A DNA stretch of 64,000 nucleotides from Melioribacteraceae bacterium (lineage in GTDB: Bacteria > Bacteroidota > Ignavibacteria > Ignavibacteriales > Melioribacteraceae), in NCBI GenBank assembly GCA_026417375.1, contig JAOADJ010000001.1, forward strand, positions 1 through 64,000, given 5' to 3'. Made by a program: the position numbers and the translations under genes. The notes below the pieces were generated by a model, which searched no databases, was not told the origin of the DNA, and saw only the letters and a program-made list of their open reading frames with translations. Shown here one piece after another: positions 19,704 to 28,234 of the stretch. Each line of letters opens with the position of its first letter. Position 1 is the stretch's first letter.

Positions 19704-20998
19704 AATATTTCAGCACAAGAAATAAACAAAAATTTTTTACTTTCAGAGAAGCTGTATTAAACGGACTTGCTGAAGATGGTGGTTTATTCTTTCCTGAATT
19801 TATTCCAACTTTTCAAAAAAGTTTTTTAAAAGAAATAAAAAATCTTTCCTTTCGGGAAATAAGTTTTAAAACTGCCTCACTTTTTATTGATAATGAAATT
19901 CCTCAAAACAAATTAAAAGAAATAATTGAGAGTGCGATTTATTTTGATGCTCCAATTGTTAATCTTTCAAATGAATTAAATGTTTTGGAATTATTTCACG
20001 GTCCGACTTTAGCTTTTAAAGATTTTGGTGCTCAGTTTATGGCGCGAATAATGGAATATTTTGTTCATCAAACAACTCGCGAACTTATTATACTAGTTGC
20101 AACTTCTGGTGATACTGGTAGTGCTGTAGCAAATGGGTTTTATGGTGTAGAAGGAATTAAAGTTTTTATTTTATATCCAAGTGGTAAAGTAAGTACAATT
20201 CAGGAAAAACAATTAACAACATTAGATAAAAATGTAACTGCTTTAGAAATTGAAGGTACATTTGATGATTGTCAACGTTTGGTAAAACAAGCTTTTATGG
20301 ATGAAGATTTAAAAGTGAAATTAAATTTAAGTTCTGCAAATTCAATTAATATTGCAAGGTTAATTCCACAAACATTTTATTACATCAATTCTGTAAAATA
20401 TTTTCTTGATAAAAAAATTATTATATCAGTTCCATCGGGAAACCTTGGTAATATTACTGCCGGTTTAATTGCAAAAAAAATGGGTATGCCAATATATAAG
20501 TTTATAGCAGCCACAAATTCTAATTCGGTATTTACAGAATATTTAAATACTGGAATATTTTCACCGCGCAGATCTGTATTAACATATTCAAATGCTATGG
20601 ATGTTGGAAACCCAAGTAACTTAGAAAGAATACAACACTTATATAATTTTAATGTTGAACAAATGAGAAATGAAATTTCTTCTTTTTCTTTTAGTGATGA
20701 AAAAACTTTAGAAGCAATAAATGAGATTTATCATAAATTTAATTACATAATCGATCCTCATGGTGCTGTTGGTTATTTAGCACTTAATAAATATTTTGAA
20801 ACATCTAAAATTAATGGAATAGGTATTGTTGCTGAAACTGCTCATTATTCTAAGTTTATTGACGTTGTTGAAAAAGCAATTAATCAAAAAATAGAAATTC
20901 ATGAAAAGTTAAAAGAAGTTTTAGCAAAAGAAAAAAAATCTGTTAAGCTTGATAATAATTTTGATTCACTTAAAAATTTTCTTCTTACCAAAAACTAA
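19700..20998 (+). CDS. thrC: Threonine synthase
   Basis: PLP enzyme converting O-phosphohomoserine to threonine, the last step of the operon's pathway. It has 432 residues, starting MKYFSTRNK as is usual in this family. GPTLAFKDFGAQFM contains the PLP-binding Lys, VATSGDTGSAVANGF binds the phosphate, and VPSGNLGNITAGL is a later conserved turn. The start overlaps thrB (ATGA). A hydrolase gene follows after 9 bases and may be read from the same transcript. Confidence 0.96.
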   Translation: MKYFSTRNKQKFFTFREAVLNGLAEDGGLFFPEFIPTFQKSFLKEIKNLSFREISFKTASLFIDNEIPQNKLKEIIESAIYFDAPIVNLSNELNVLELFHGPTLAFKDFGAQFMARIMEYFVHQTTRELIILVATSGDTGSAVANGFYGVEGIKVFILYPSGKVSTIQEKQLTTLDKNVTALEIEGTFDDCQRLVKQAFMDEDLKVKLNLSSANSINIARLIPQTFYYINSVKYFLDKKIIISVPSGNLGNITAGLIAKKMGMPIYKFIAATNSNSVFTEYLNTGIFSPRRSVLTYSNAMDVGNPSNLERIQHLYNFNVEQMRNEISSFSFSDEKTLEAINEIYHKFNYIIDPHGAVGYLALNKYFETSKINGIGIVAETAHYSKFIDVVEKAINQKIEIHEKLKEVLAKEKKSVKLDNNFDSLKNFLLTKN

Positions 20999-21007
20999 TG
21001 GATAATT

Positions 21008-21844
21008 ATGAAAAAATTTTTATTGATTACACTTTTAATCTCATCGACAATTTTTCCGCAAAAAATTCAAAAAGTTACTTCAAGTGATGGAAATGAAATT
21101 GCATACACCGTTCAAGGCAAAGGAGAAATTGCTTTAGTTTTTATACATGGTTGGGGTTGCAATAAAAATTATTGGAAATATCAAATAAAGGATTTTTCAA
21201 ATAAATATACAGTTGTTGCATTAGATCTTGCTGCTCACGGACAATCATCAGCAAAAAGAAAAAGTTATACAATGAATTTATTCGGTCAGGATGTTGCTTC
21301 TGTTGTTAATAATTTACAATTAAACAAAATAATTTTAGTAGCACATTCACTTGGTGGTGCTGTTGCACTCGAAGCAAAAAAAATTCTTAAAGATAAAGTG
21401 ATTGGAATTATTGGTGTTGATACTTATCAAACTTTTGACGTTGGAGAAACCGAAGAAAGAGCTGAACAGTTTTTAAGTACCTTTAAAGAAAATTACAAAG
21501 GAAGCGTAGAAACTTATATCGGAAATCTTTTTCATGTTGATACCGATACAAGTTTTTCAAATCCAATAATCAGAGATTTATCAAAGATGCCAAAAGATAT
21601 TGGTATTGATATTTTCAGAAATATTTTAAAGTATAATTACGAACGTGCCGTTAAAGAAACAAATCCTAAAATAATTGCTGTCAATGGTGATAAATTTCCT
21701 ATCCGATTAGAAAAAGTAAAAAAAATTCTCCCCTCTTTTGAATACAGAATAGTTCCTCATACTGCACATTATGTAATGTTAGAAAATCCAAAACTTTTTA
21801 ATGAACATCTTGATTTAGCTATACAAGATTTACTAAAAAAATAA
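21008..21844 (+). CDS. Secreted alpha/beta hydrolase
   Basis: 278 residues with a signal peptide (about 1-18, ending TIFPQ). The alpha/beta hydrolase features are FIHGWGCNKNYW (oxyanion region), ALDLAAHGQS, VAHSLGGAVALE with the nucleophile Ser, and a C-terminal PHTAHYVMLENP with the catalytic His. The substrate is unknown; esterases, lipases and haloalkane-type enzymes share this pattern. It sits 9 bases after thrC, but a periplasmic hydrolase has no obvious place in threonine synthesis, so it is probably just carried on the operon. Confidence 0.85.
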   Translation: MKKFLLITLLISSTIFPQKIQKVTSSDGNEIAYTVQGKGEIALVFIHGWGCNKNYWKYQIKDFSNKYTVVALDLAAHGQSSAKRKSYTMNLFGQDVASVVNNLQLNKIILVAHSLGGAVALEAKKILKDKVIGIIGVDTYQTFDVGETEERAEQFLSTFKENYKGSVETYIGNLFHVDTDTSFSNPIIRDLSKMPKDIGIDIFRNILKYNYERAVKETNPKIIAVNGDKFPIRLEKVKKILPSFEYRIVPHTAHYVMLENPKLFNEHLDLAIQDLLKK

Positions 21845-21887
21845 ATTAATAATTTTTTCCTTTCATAAATATTATTACTCTATTAAA

Positions 21888-21908
21888 TTGATATTAAAAA
21901 AATATCAA
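21888..21908. promoter_or_regulatory. Perfect inverted repeat directly before the glycoamylase-like gene
   Basis: Arms TTGATATT and AATATCAA flank AAAAA and end one base before the ATG at 21910, in the place where a ribosome binding site would be. No AGGA-type site is visible. It could be an operator overlapping the start or a small RNA hairpin that covers the start region. Confidence 0.4.
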
Positions 21909-21909
21909 C

Positions 21910-23322
21910 ATGAAAAAAATATTAATTGCAGTATTTATATTATTATCAATCACTTCTATATTAAATTCACAAATTCAAAAATCATACATTGAACCAGTTG
22001 GAATTGTAAAAAACATTCCGGATTCAACATTGCTTGAAATAGTTCAACGACAAACATTCAGATATTTCTGGCATTATGCACATCCTAAAAGTGGTTTGGC
22101 TAGAGAAAGAAGCAATACTATTAATGGAGAATACTTTTGGGATTTTGCTGATGAAGCATATGGAACACCAAATTTAAGTAAAGCAAAACTTGATACAAAT
22201 GTTTGTGCAATTGGTGGAACCGGTTTTGGAATACTATCAACAATTGTAGCAGTTAACCGAAATTGGATAGATCGCGAAGTTGCTGTTGGACGTTTAATTA
22301 AAATAGTTGATTTTCTTGTCAAAGCAGATCGATTTCATGGAATATTTCCACATTGGATTAATGGAGAAACAGGAAAAACAATTCCATTTGGTTACCTTGA
22401 TGATGGAGCTGATATTGTTGAAACTTCTTATTTAATGATGGGTTTACTTTCAGCTAAAGAATATTTTAATAAAGATTCACAATCAGAAAAATATCTCAGA
22501 AACCGAATTCAGCAAATTTGGGAAAATGCAAATTGGAGCTGGCATACAAATAATTCAAATCAATGGTTATATTGGCATTGGAGTCCAAATAATGATTGGG
22601 ATATGAATTTTCCGATTCGTGGTTGGAATGAATGTCTGATTACTTACATTATAGCAGCATCTTCACCAACCCATCCAATTTCATGGCAGGTTTATAATAA
22701 TTGTTGGATTAATTCAGCTTCATATTTCAATGGAAAAACCTTTTACGGTTACAAATTACCCCTTGGCTTCGATTATGGTGGTCCTTTATTTTTTACTCAT
22801 TATACTTTTATGGGAATTGATCCTAGAGGATTAAAAGATTTTTCAACAGATTATTGGATGCAAAATTTAAATCATGTTTTAATTAATCGTCAGCATTGTA
22901 TTGAAAATCCAAAAAAATATAAAGGTTATAGTGAAGATTGTTGGGGTTTAACTGCAAGCGATAGTTACGAAGGTTATGTTGCGCATTCACCAACAGAAGA
23001 TTTTGGTGTTATTTCACCAACTGCAGCACTCTCTTCTTTTCCTTACACTCCAGATTATAGTATGAAAGCATTAAAATATTTTTATTACAATTTAGGAGAA
23101 AAAATTTGGAGTGAATATGGATTTGTTGATGCATTCAGTATTGAAAAAAATTGGTATGCAAAATCTCATCTTGCAATTGATCAAGGACCGATTATAGTTA
23201 TGATTGAAAATTACAGAACAGGGTTAATTTGGAAATTATTTATGAATATACCAGAAATACAATCCGGATTAAAAAAATTAGGATTCAGTTCCCCCTACTT
23301 GAAAAATTTCAATCAAAAATAA
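21910..23322 (+). CDS. Secreted glycoamylase-like glycoside hydrolase (GH144-like)
   Basis: A 470-residue protein with a signal peptide (about 1-20, ending ILNSQ). The rest matches the glycoamylase-like (alpha/alpha)6 barrel family that includes beta-1,2-glucanases: TFRYFWHYAHPKSGLARE near the start, AIGGTGFGILSTIVAVNR, GIFPHWINGETG, DDGADIVETSYLMMGLL with the acidic pair expected at the active site, NDWDMNFPIRGWNE, DYGGPLFFTHYTFMGIDPRG and CWGLTASDSYEGY. The likely role is degrading a beta-glucan in the periplasm or outside. The substrate (beta-1,2-glucan) is by family analogy only. It is convergent with a 35-residue membrane protein gene, which it overlaps by 14 bases. Confidence 0.85.
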   Translation: MKKILIAVFILLSITSILNSQIQKSYIEPVGIVKNIPDSTLLEIVQRQTFRYFWHYAHPKSGLARERSNTINGEYFWDFADEAYGTPNLSKAKLDTNVCAIGGTGFGILSTIVAVNRNWIDREVAVGRLIKIVDFLVKADRFHGIFPHWINGETGKTIPFGYLDDGADIVETSYLMMGLLSAKEYFNKDSQSEKYLRNRIQQIWENANWSWHTNNSNQWLYWHWSPNNDWDMNFPIRGWNECLITYIIAASSPTHPISWQVYNNCWINSASYFNGKTFYGYKLPLGFDYGGPLFFTHYTFMGIDPRGLKDFSTDYWMQNLNHVLINRQHCIENPKKYKGYSEDCWGLTASDSYEGYVAHSPTEDFGVISPTAALSSFPYTPDYSMKALKYFYYNLGEKIWSEYGFVDAFSIEKNWYAKSHLAIDQGPIIVMIENYRTGLIWKLFMNIPEIQSGLKKLGFSSPYLKNFNQK

Positions 23323-23416
23323 AATACAGATAATAACCAATTGTTCCGAACAATACTATAAACAAAGTATAAATGATTATTGAAATCATTGATATTGATT
23401 TTGATTCGTTAGCCAT
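23309..23416 (-). CDS. 35-residue membrane protein coupled to ppa
   Basis: An open frame starting at the ATG that shares its A with the ppa stop codon (TAATG), so ribosomes finishing ppa could restart here. It begins MANESKSIS, and residues about 10-33 form one hydrophobic helix (ISIIIYTLFIVLFG, then YYLYFIF). The frame runs through the convergent intergenic space and overlaps the end of the glycoamylase-like gene by 14 bases. I do not recognise it. The hydrophobic composition and the tight coupling argue for a real small protein, perhaps acting at the membrane near pyrophosphatase. Conservation would be needed to confirm it. Confidence 0.6.
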   Translation of the reverse strand: MANESKSISMISIIIYTLFIVLFGTIGYYLYFIFD

Positions 23417-23979
23417 TATCTTTCTTCAATAATATAATGTTGTTTATATAATTCAATAGATTCATTAATTACTTTAAATGCTTCTTCTTTCCCAACAATT
23501 TTTTCGACTATAACATTTTTGTGTTCTAATTTTTTATAATCTTCAAAAAATCTTTGTATCTGAATAGTAAAGTGTGGTGGTAAATCCTTTAAATCGTCAA
23601 TGTGATTAACGGAAATATCATTTTTAGCAACAGCAATAATTTTTTCATCTTTTTCCATATTATCAACCATTTCCATCAATCCGATAACTTTTGCTTCAAT
23701 AATGCACAAAGGATCAACATCAACAGAACAAATAACTAAAATATCTAATGGATCTCCGTCGTCGCTTAAAGTACGAGGAATAAATCCATAGTTTGCCGGG
23801 TAATAAACGGCAGAAAACAAAACTCTATCTAATTTCAACAACCCACTTTTTTTATCAAGTTCATATTTGCCTTGTGAACCTTTAGGAATTTCTATTATAG
23901 CATTGACAATATTTGGAATATCATCACCATAGTGAACATGGTGCCAAGGATTAAAATGAAGGTTTTTTATATTTAACAT
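23416..23979 (-). CDS. ppa: Inorganic pyrophosphatase (family I)
   Basis: Soluble cytoplasmic enzyme hydrolysing pyrophosphate to phosphate. From the Met at 23979 it has 187 residues; the frame is open to 24018, but the extra residues run into the terminator of the upstream operon. Family I signatures are present: IEIPKGSQGKYELDK, YPANYGFIPRT, and the metal-binding acidic motif DDGDPLDILV with a second acidic region near MVDNMEKDEKIIAV. The stop overlaps the start of a small membrane protein gene (TAATG). It follows the Ton/TPR operon but is separated from it by a terminator, so it probably has its own promoter. Confidence 0.95.
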   Translation of the reverse strand: MLNIKNLHFNPWHHVHYGDDIPNIVNAIIEIPKGSQGKYELDKKSGLLKLDRVLFSAVYYPANYGFIPRTLSDDGDPLDILVICSVDVDPLCIIEAKVIGLMEMVDNMEKDEKIIAVAKNDISVNHIDDLKDLPPHFTIQIQRFFEDYKKLEHKNVIVEKIVGKEEAFKVINESIELYKQHYIIEER

Positions 23980-24005
23980 ACTGATCTCTAAAAAAAGTGA
24001 AAAAG

Positions 24006-24036
24006 AAAAACTCAGCACAGATTAATCTGCGCTGAG
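24006..24036 (-). terminator. Terminator of the Ton/TPR operon, containing the TPR stop codon
   Basis: Arms CTCAGCGCAGAT and ATCTGTGCTGAG (leftward strand, one G-T pair) are followed by TTTTTC. The stop codon of the TPR gene (24022-24024) lies in the middle of the hairpin. It separates the operon from ppa. Confidence 0.8.
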
Positions 24037-25404
24037 CACCCTTAAAATTTTCTTCATATCTGAATCGTTTGGATTACTCTTTAAAACTCTTTTAGCATAA
24101 TTAATAGCAGCATCATTATTACCAACAGATAAATGACAAGAAGCTAACATTCTATAAACATCTAAACTTGGTTTATATTTTTCAACTTTATTTAAGTATT
24201 GAATAGCTCCACCATAATTTTTCTTTTGCATTGCACGTGAAGCTAAAAATGCATTTGCTTCTAAAAGTTTATCTTTGTTTTCGTTTTCATTGTTTCCAAT
24301 AATGTCAATAATTTCTTTGTAAACATCTGCAGCTCTATCTAAAGAATCCAAAGCTTTATAAGTTTGAGCTAAAAAGTAATTTGTATTAAGTTCTTTTGGA
24401 TTTTTTGAAATTGATTTTAAAAGATTAACACGTGCTTCTTCATTTCTTCCCATTTGATAAAATGCAAATCCCATAAAACGATATGCTGGTTCAAAAGTTG
24501 AATCTGATTTTGCTTTTGCTTCATAATATTTAATTGCTTCGTCAAACTTTTTTTCTCTGAAATAGTAATTGCCTAAATCAAAATAAATACTTGAACGGGT
24601 TGAATCCAACTTTATAACTTTTTCAAAATATTTCATTGCTGTGTTGTTATCGTTAACAGCCTGGAAAGCTCTTCCAACTCTTTCCAATTCATTAACAGTT
24701 AACATCGAATCTGGAACGTTTGTGAAATATTTTGCAGCTTCATCATATTTTTTTAATTGTAATGCCGAATTAGCAACATATTTACTTATTGAAGGATTTG
24801 CTCCATAAAGTTCTAATGCTTTAGTTCCATATTCATAAGTTTTTTCCCAGTTACGAGCTTCATAAAATGCTTTTGATATATTTTCATAAGCTTGTTTGGA
24901 TTTATCAACTTCTAAATATTTTTCATACATTTTAGCAGCATCTGCATATAGTTTAGCCCTAAACAAAATATCACTTGCTTCTAAATATGCTTTTGCGTTT
25001 TTGGGGTCGATGCTTTGAATTTTTAAATATTTATTAACTGCGTCTGTATATTTTTTTTGCTTTTCAAGTATTTCTGCAGTCTTAAATTTTAGAGCAATGT
25101 TTAATGAATCATATTTTTCTGCCTCTTCATAATTTGTAACAGCTAACTCATTAACACCCATTTTTGCATAGGCATCACCAAGATATTCATAAAGCTTGGT
25201 ATCCGGGTAGTTGACTGCTCTTAATTGAATAAAAAATCTTGAAGCATTATTTGCATCGCCCGATTCAAGTAATTCTTTTGCGATGTTAAATGCAGTTTTA
25301 TAATCTTTCTTATCAATTGCTTTTTGGGCAACTGCAAGTTTATCTTGAGCCAAAATTGTAATTGAAAAAACACTCAAGAATAAAATTAGGGCTAACTTTT
25401 TCAT
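24022..25404 (-). CDS. Secreted TPR-repeat protein of the Ton operon
   Basis: 460 residues with a signal peptide (about 1-19, ending TILAQ), then about eleven 34-residue TPR helices pairs across the whole chain (for example AYAKMGVNELAVTNYEEAEKYD, YLKIQSIDPKNAKAYLEASD, YFDLGNYYFREKKFDEAIKYYE). It should sit in the periplasm as a protein-binding scaffold. It overlaps the PstS-like gene by 4 bases (ATGA) and is the last gene of the ExbB-ExbD-ExbD-TonB operon. A link to TonB function or the envelope is inferred from that position. A terminator starts inside its stop codon. Confidence 0.88.
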   Translation of the reverse strand: MKKLALILFLSVFSITILAQDKLAVAQKAIDKKDYKTAFNIAKELLESGDANNASRFFIQLRAVNYPDTKLYEYLGDAYAKMGVNELAVTNYEEAEKYDSLNIALKFKTAEILEKQKKYTDAVNKYLKIQSIDPKNAKAYLEASDILFRAKLYADAAKMYEKYLEVDKSKQAYENISKAFYEARNWEKTYEYGTKALELYGANPSISKYVANSALQLKKYDEAAKYFTNVPDSMLTVNELERVGRAFQAVNDNNTAMKYFEKVIKLDSTRSSIYFDLGNYYFREKKFDEAIKYYEAKAKSDSTFEPAYRFMGFAFYQMGRNEEARVNLLKSISKNPKELNTNYFLAQTYKALDSLDRAADVYKEIIDIIGNNENENKDKLLEANAFLASRAMQKKNYGGAIQYLNKVEKYKPSLDVYRMLASCHLSVGNNDAAINYAKRVLKSNPNDSDMKKILRVLSAD

Positions 25405-26273
25405 CTCATCCTCACTATCTGTTTATACTTAATTGGAACAGTTGCCGGACCAAGTCCGTAACTCAAAACAATTTTTTGTCCTTCAGTGCTTGTTATATAA
25501 CTTGTAAATCCAGAACCAACATAAACACCGATTTCATTTAATAAAATGTAACATGTTCTTATTAAAGGATATTCACCATTAGATAAATAACCAGCAGCCG
25601 GTTCATAATATACACCGCCTGTTGCAGATCTTTCATCTGTACCTATTCTTAAAATTTTTAATTTACTTTGATTGGCAATATTTAATCCTACAATGCCAAT
25701 TGAGTTTTTATCTTTTCTAACTTTTTCCACAACTTCTTCCTCGTTTTTAACTATATAAGCACCTTTTGGATTTTGCTTATCTGTTAAATCAATTTTCAAA
25801 TTATCAAAGATTCCAGAATTTTGATCGGGTATATAAATTCTATATTGTTTACTATTTCCGAGTAGAAGTTGTTTCAGTTCTGTAGTAGTAATTCTATTAA
25901 GCTTGTGACTGGAATCAACAACAACAGTTAAAGCATCGTAACAAAATTTAATTACTTTAACTGACGATTTGGTTTTTTCAAAAAAATTTGATTCGTCTTC
26001 TGTTAATCCACGTGAAGAAATAAACATTGTTTCTTCACCATTTAACATTTTGACCATTCCTTCTTTGGCTTTTACTTTTTCCAATTCAATTTTTGCAGCG
26101 GGGTACTTTAAGGAAAAAGTATCTTTGATTGCTGAAATCATTGTAAATAATGATTCATCAACTAAACATTTTACTTTACCTCTTGTAGCTGTTTCTTTAG
26201 GTGCTTCCTGACAAGAAACAACTAATAAAGTAAGAATTATAAATAATGAAAAAGTTTTAAGAAGGGAGTTCAT
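25401..26273 (-). CDS. PstS-like periplasmic substrate-binding lipoprotein
   Basis: About 290 residues. The signal peptide ends in a lipobox (LVVSC), so it is a lipoprotein. The body is a type II periplasmic-binding fold like phosphate-binding PstS (GMVKMLNGEETMFISSRGLTEDE, YDALTVVVDSSHKLNRITTTELKQLLLG, SIGIVGLNIAN, GQKIVLSYGLGPATVP). No ABC transporter permease or ATPase is nearby. The gene is inside the Ton operon, between a small membrane protein and the TPR protein, overlapping the latter by 4 bases. Phosphate binding is not proven; many relatives bind other anions or none. A second Met at 26276 is one codon earlier and would not alter the mature protein. Confidence 0.85.
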   Translation of the reverse strand: MNSLLKTFSLFIILTLLVVSCQEAPKETATRGKVKCLVDESLFTMISAIKDTFSLKYPAAKIELEKVKAKEGMVKMLNGEETMFISSRGLTEDESNFFEKTKSSVKVIKFCYDALTVVVDSSHKLNRITTTELKQLLLGNSKQYRIYIPDQNSGIFDNLKIDLTDKQNPKGAYIVKNEEEVVEKVRKDKNSIGIVGLNIANQSKLKILRIGTDERSATGGVYYEPAAGYLSNGEYPLIRTCYILLNEIGVYVGSGFTSYITSTEGQKIVLSYGLGPATVPIKYKQIVRMR

Positions 26274-26460
26274 CATTTTTACGGTTCTTAATTGTTAAAA
26301 TTACAATCCTATAAATTCCATAAAGAATTAAAACGGAGCCGAAAATAATTTTCATATTACTTCCCCCAACAAAATTTTGAGCTGGGAATAGATCAGAAAA
26401 TAAAATTGCTATTCCCAACCCAACAAAAATTGTTGCTGCAGTATATCCGATATAAAGCAT
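26257..26460 (-). CDS. Small two-helix membrane protein of the Ton operon
   Basis: 67 residues from the Met at 26460, which lies 16 bases after the tonB stop. The frame is open to 26565, but that start would overlap tonB by 89 bases, so the later Met is preferred. Two hydrophobic helices are visible (YIGYTAATIFVGLGIAILF and IIFGSVLILYGIYRIVILTI), followed by a positively charged tail (KNRKND). I do not recognise the family. The frame overlaps the start of the PstS-like gene by 17 bases. Its place suggests a role with the Ton complex or simply co-transcription. Confidence 0.7.
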   Translation of the reverse strand: MLYIGYTAATIFVGLGIAILFSDLFPAQNFVGGSNMKIIFGSVLILYGIYRIVILTIKNRKNDELPS

Positions 26461-26476
26461 CAACTTTTCCACAGAA

Positions 26477-27229
26477 TTAATTTTGTCCTTCCAAAGTGAA
26501 ACGATAAGGTAAAACAATCCAAACAGAAATTGGATGTTGATTTTGAAGAGCTGGTGAAAAAGCACTCTTCATAGCTGCATCAATTGCTGCTTGGTTAAAT
26601 AATTCTGAATCAGATTTTATAACAACAGCTTTTTTTGGTCTTCCTTCTTTATCAATAAGAACCTTTACGAAGACTTTTCCAGTAATACCAGCACGTTTTG
26701 CAATTTCAGGATATTCTGGTTTAGCAGCAAAAACCATTTCAGGTAATTTTTCTACTGCAACGAAAGCGTTCATATCCGGATCGTCATCTTTAGGTTTTTC
26801 ATCTTCAATTTTAATATCTTGAGTAATTTGTGCACCGGCACCTGATAAATCTTCCATAAGAGCTGGTGCTTGCTGAGCGCTCAATTCAGTTTGAGAAGCA
26901 ATTACTTGTTCTGGTGGTGCTTCTTCATCTGGTACTGGAACAGGTACACCGACTGTTGGTGCCGCTACAGGACCAGCAACCTGAATTTGAGGAGCTACGT
27001 TTTCTATTGATGGTGGTGGACCTAAGTCACTATAATTAATCTTCATTCTTACTGTTGGAGTACCAGATTCATCTTCTCTAGAAAGAACTTGAGCGAACCA
27101 ATAGGACCCAATTAGTAAAAGATGAAGAAAAATTGCAAGCCCTACACCAATAGCATAATTACGTGGGTAAACTCTCTTTAATTCGAAAGCACCGTACACG
27201 TTGTTTTGTTGTAATGCTACTTCTGTCAT
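26477..27229 (-). CDS. tonB: TonB energy-transducing protein
   Basis: Spans the periplasm to couple proton-motive force to outer-membrane receptors. 250 residues: an N-terminal membrane anchor (about 27-47, IGVGLAIFLHLLLIGSYWFAQ), a proline- and glutamate-rich linker (about 75-160, with PVPVPDEEAPPEQ), and the C-terminal TonB domain with KPEYPEIAKRAGITGKVFVKV and FSPALQNQHPISVWIVLPYRF. It follows the two exbD genes 11 bases downstream and is co-transcribed with them. Confidence 0.93.
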   Translation of the reverse strand: MTEVALQQNNVYGAFELKRVYPRNYAIGVGLAIFLHLLLIGSYWFAQVLSREDESGTPTVRMKINYSDLGPPPSIENVAPQIQVAGPVAAPTVGVPVPVPDEEAPPEQVIASQTELSAQQAPALMEDLSGAGAQITQDIKIEDEKPKDDDPDMNAFVAVEKLPEMVFAAKPEYPEIAKRAGITGKVFVKVLIDKEGRPKKAVVIKSDSELFNQAAIDAAMKSAFSPALQNQHPISVWIVLPYRFTLEGQN

Positions 27230-27240
27230 TTTTATTCTCC

Positions 27241-27744
27241 TTATGTAGCTCTTGCCATTTCTTTTTTATCAATATCAGTTATTGGAGCTAATGCGTAACG
27301 GTCTAAACCAACAACACGTAATTCGTCAATAATATCTATCATCATGTGATATTTACTTTTCTTATCTATTTTAATTAACACGTTGAAACGTGGGTTTTCA
27401 GCTTTTTTCTGTTTTAAGAATTTATTGAAATCTTCCCATTTAATTTTAGCTGGAACTTCAAAGCCAACATTCCAATAAATATTCATGTTTTCATCAACAC
27501 GAATAGTAAGGAGGTTAGATTCACCAACTTTAATATCAACATCTTTAGGAGGAAGATTTATTTCCAGCGTTTGTGGTAAACGGAAAACAGTAGTTAACAT
27601 AAAGAATGTTAACAACAAGAAAGCAACGTCAACCAAAGGAGTCATATCTATACTAATAGAAACTCTTTTCTTTGGTTTACGTTTAGTAAACTTGGATTTC
27701 CGTTTTGGACCACCACTGTCGCCACCAACTGCGCCACCGGCCAT
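27241..27744 (-). CDS. exbD: ExbD/TolR family proton-channel subunit (second copy)
   Basis: 167 residues with a basic N-terminus rich in K and R, one membrane helix (about 36-56, TPLVDVAFLLLTFFMLTTVF) carrying the essential Asp in VDVAFLL, and a periplasmic TolR-like domain. It forms the proton channel with ExbB and supplies TonB. It differs from the preceding exbD mainly in the longer N-terminus. Having two exbD genes between exbB and tonB is the common FCB arrangement. One base separates it from the other exbD. Confidence 0.9.
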   Translation of the reverse strand: MAGGAVGGDSGGPKRKSKFTKRKPKKRVSISIDMTPLVDVAFLLLTFFMLTTVFRLPQTLEINLPPKDVDIKVGESNLLTIRVDENMNIYWNVGFEVPAKIKWEDFNKFLKQKKAENPRFNVLIKIDKKSKYHMMIDIIDELRVVGLDRYALAPITDIDKKEMARAT

Positions 27745-27745
27745 A

Positions 27746-28222
27746 TTACATCTCCTTCTTTTCTGTTTCGTAATTAGTAACCATATTGAATCTGGTTATT
27801 TTTACTTTTTCTAAAATATCCATTACGTCTTGAACAACTCCATATTCAACATTAGCATCAGCTTTAATGATTGTTCTAAGTTTAGGATTAGCAATTCTTG
27901 CTTTCATAAGAAGTTCGCCTAATTCAGGTAATTTAACTTGGCTAGCTTGTCTATATTTATATTCAGTACCAAACATTTTTTCCATCATAATTTGAGAATC
28001 GAAACCCATGAAAACAGCACCAGTTTTATCAATAAAAACCAACATAGTATTTGATTCAGGTAATTTTATTTCAGAATGTGAAGATGGAAAAACAACTTCA
28101 ACTTCTTCTGGTGGTTTAAATGTTGTGGTCAACATAAAAAATGTAAGAAGCAAGAACGCCACGTCCACGAGTGGAGTCATGTCAATACGAATTGCGACTC
28201 TTTTCTTTTTAATGCGCGGCAT
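27746..28222 (-). CDS. exbD: ExbD/TolR family proton-channel subunit (first copy)
   Basis: 158 residues starting MPRIKKKR. The membrane helix (about 14-34) has the same VDVAFLLLTFFMLTT core with the channel Asp. The periplasmic part contains SSHSEIKLPESNTMLVFIDK and a C-terminal YGVVQDVMDILEKVKITRFN. It lies 12 bases after exbB and would form heteromers with the second ExbD. Which of the two is more important for TonB is not readable from sequence. Confidence 0.9.
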   Translation of the reverse strand: MPRIKKKRVAIRIDMTPLVDVAFLLLTFFMLTTTFKPPEEVEVVFPSSHSEIKLPESNTMLVFIDKTGAVFMGFDSQIMMEKMFGTEYKYRQASQVKLPELGELLMKARIANPKLRTIIKADANVEYGVVQDVMDILEKVKITRFNMVTNYETEKKEM

Positions 28223-28234
28223 TAAATTACCTCA

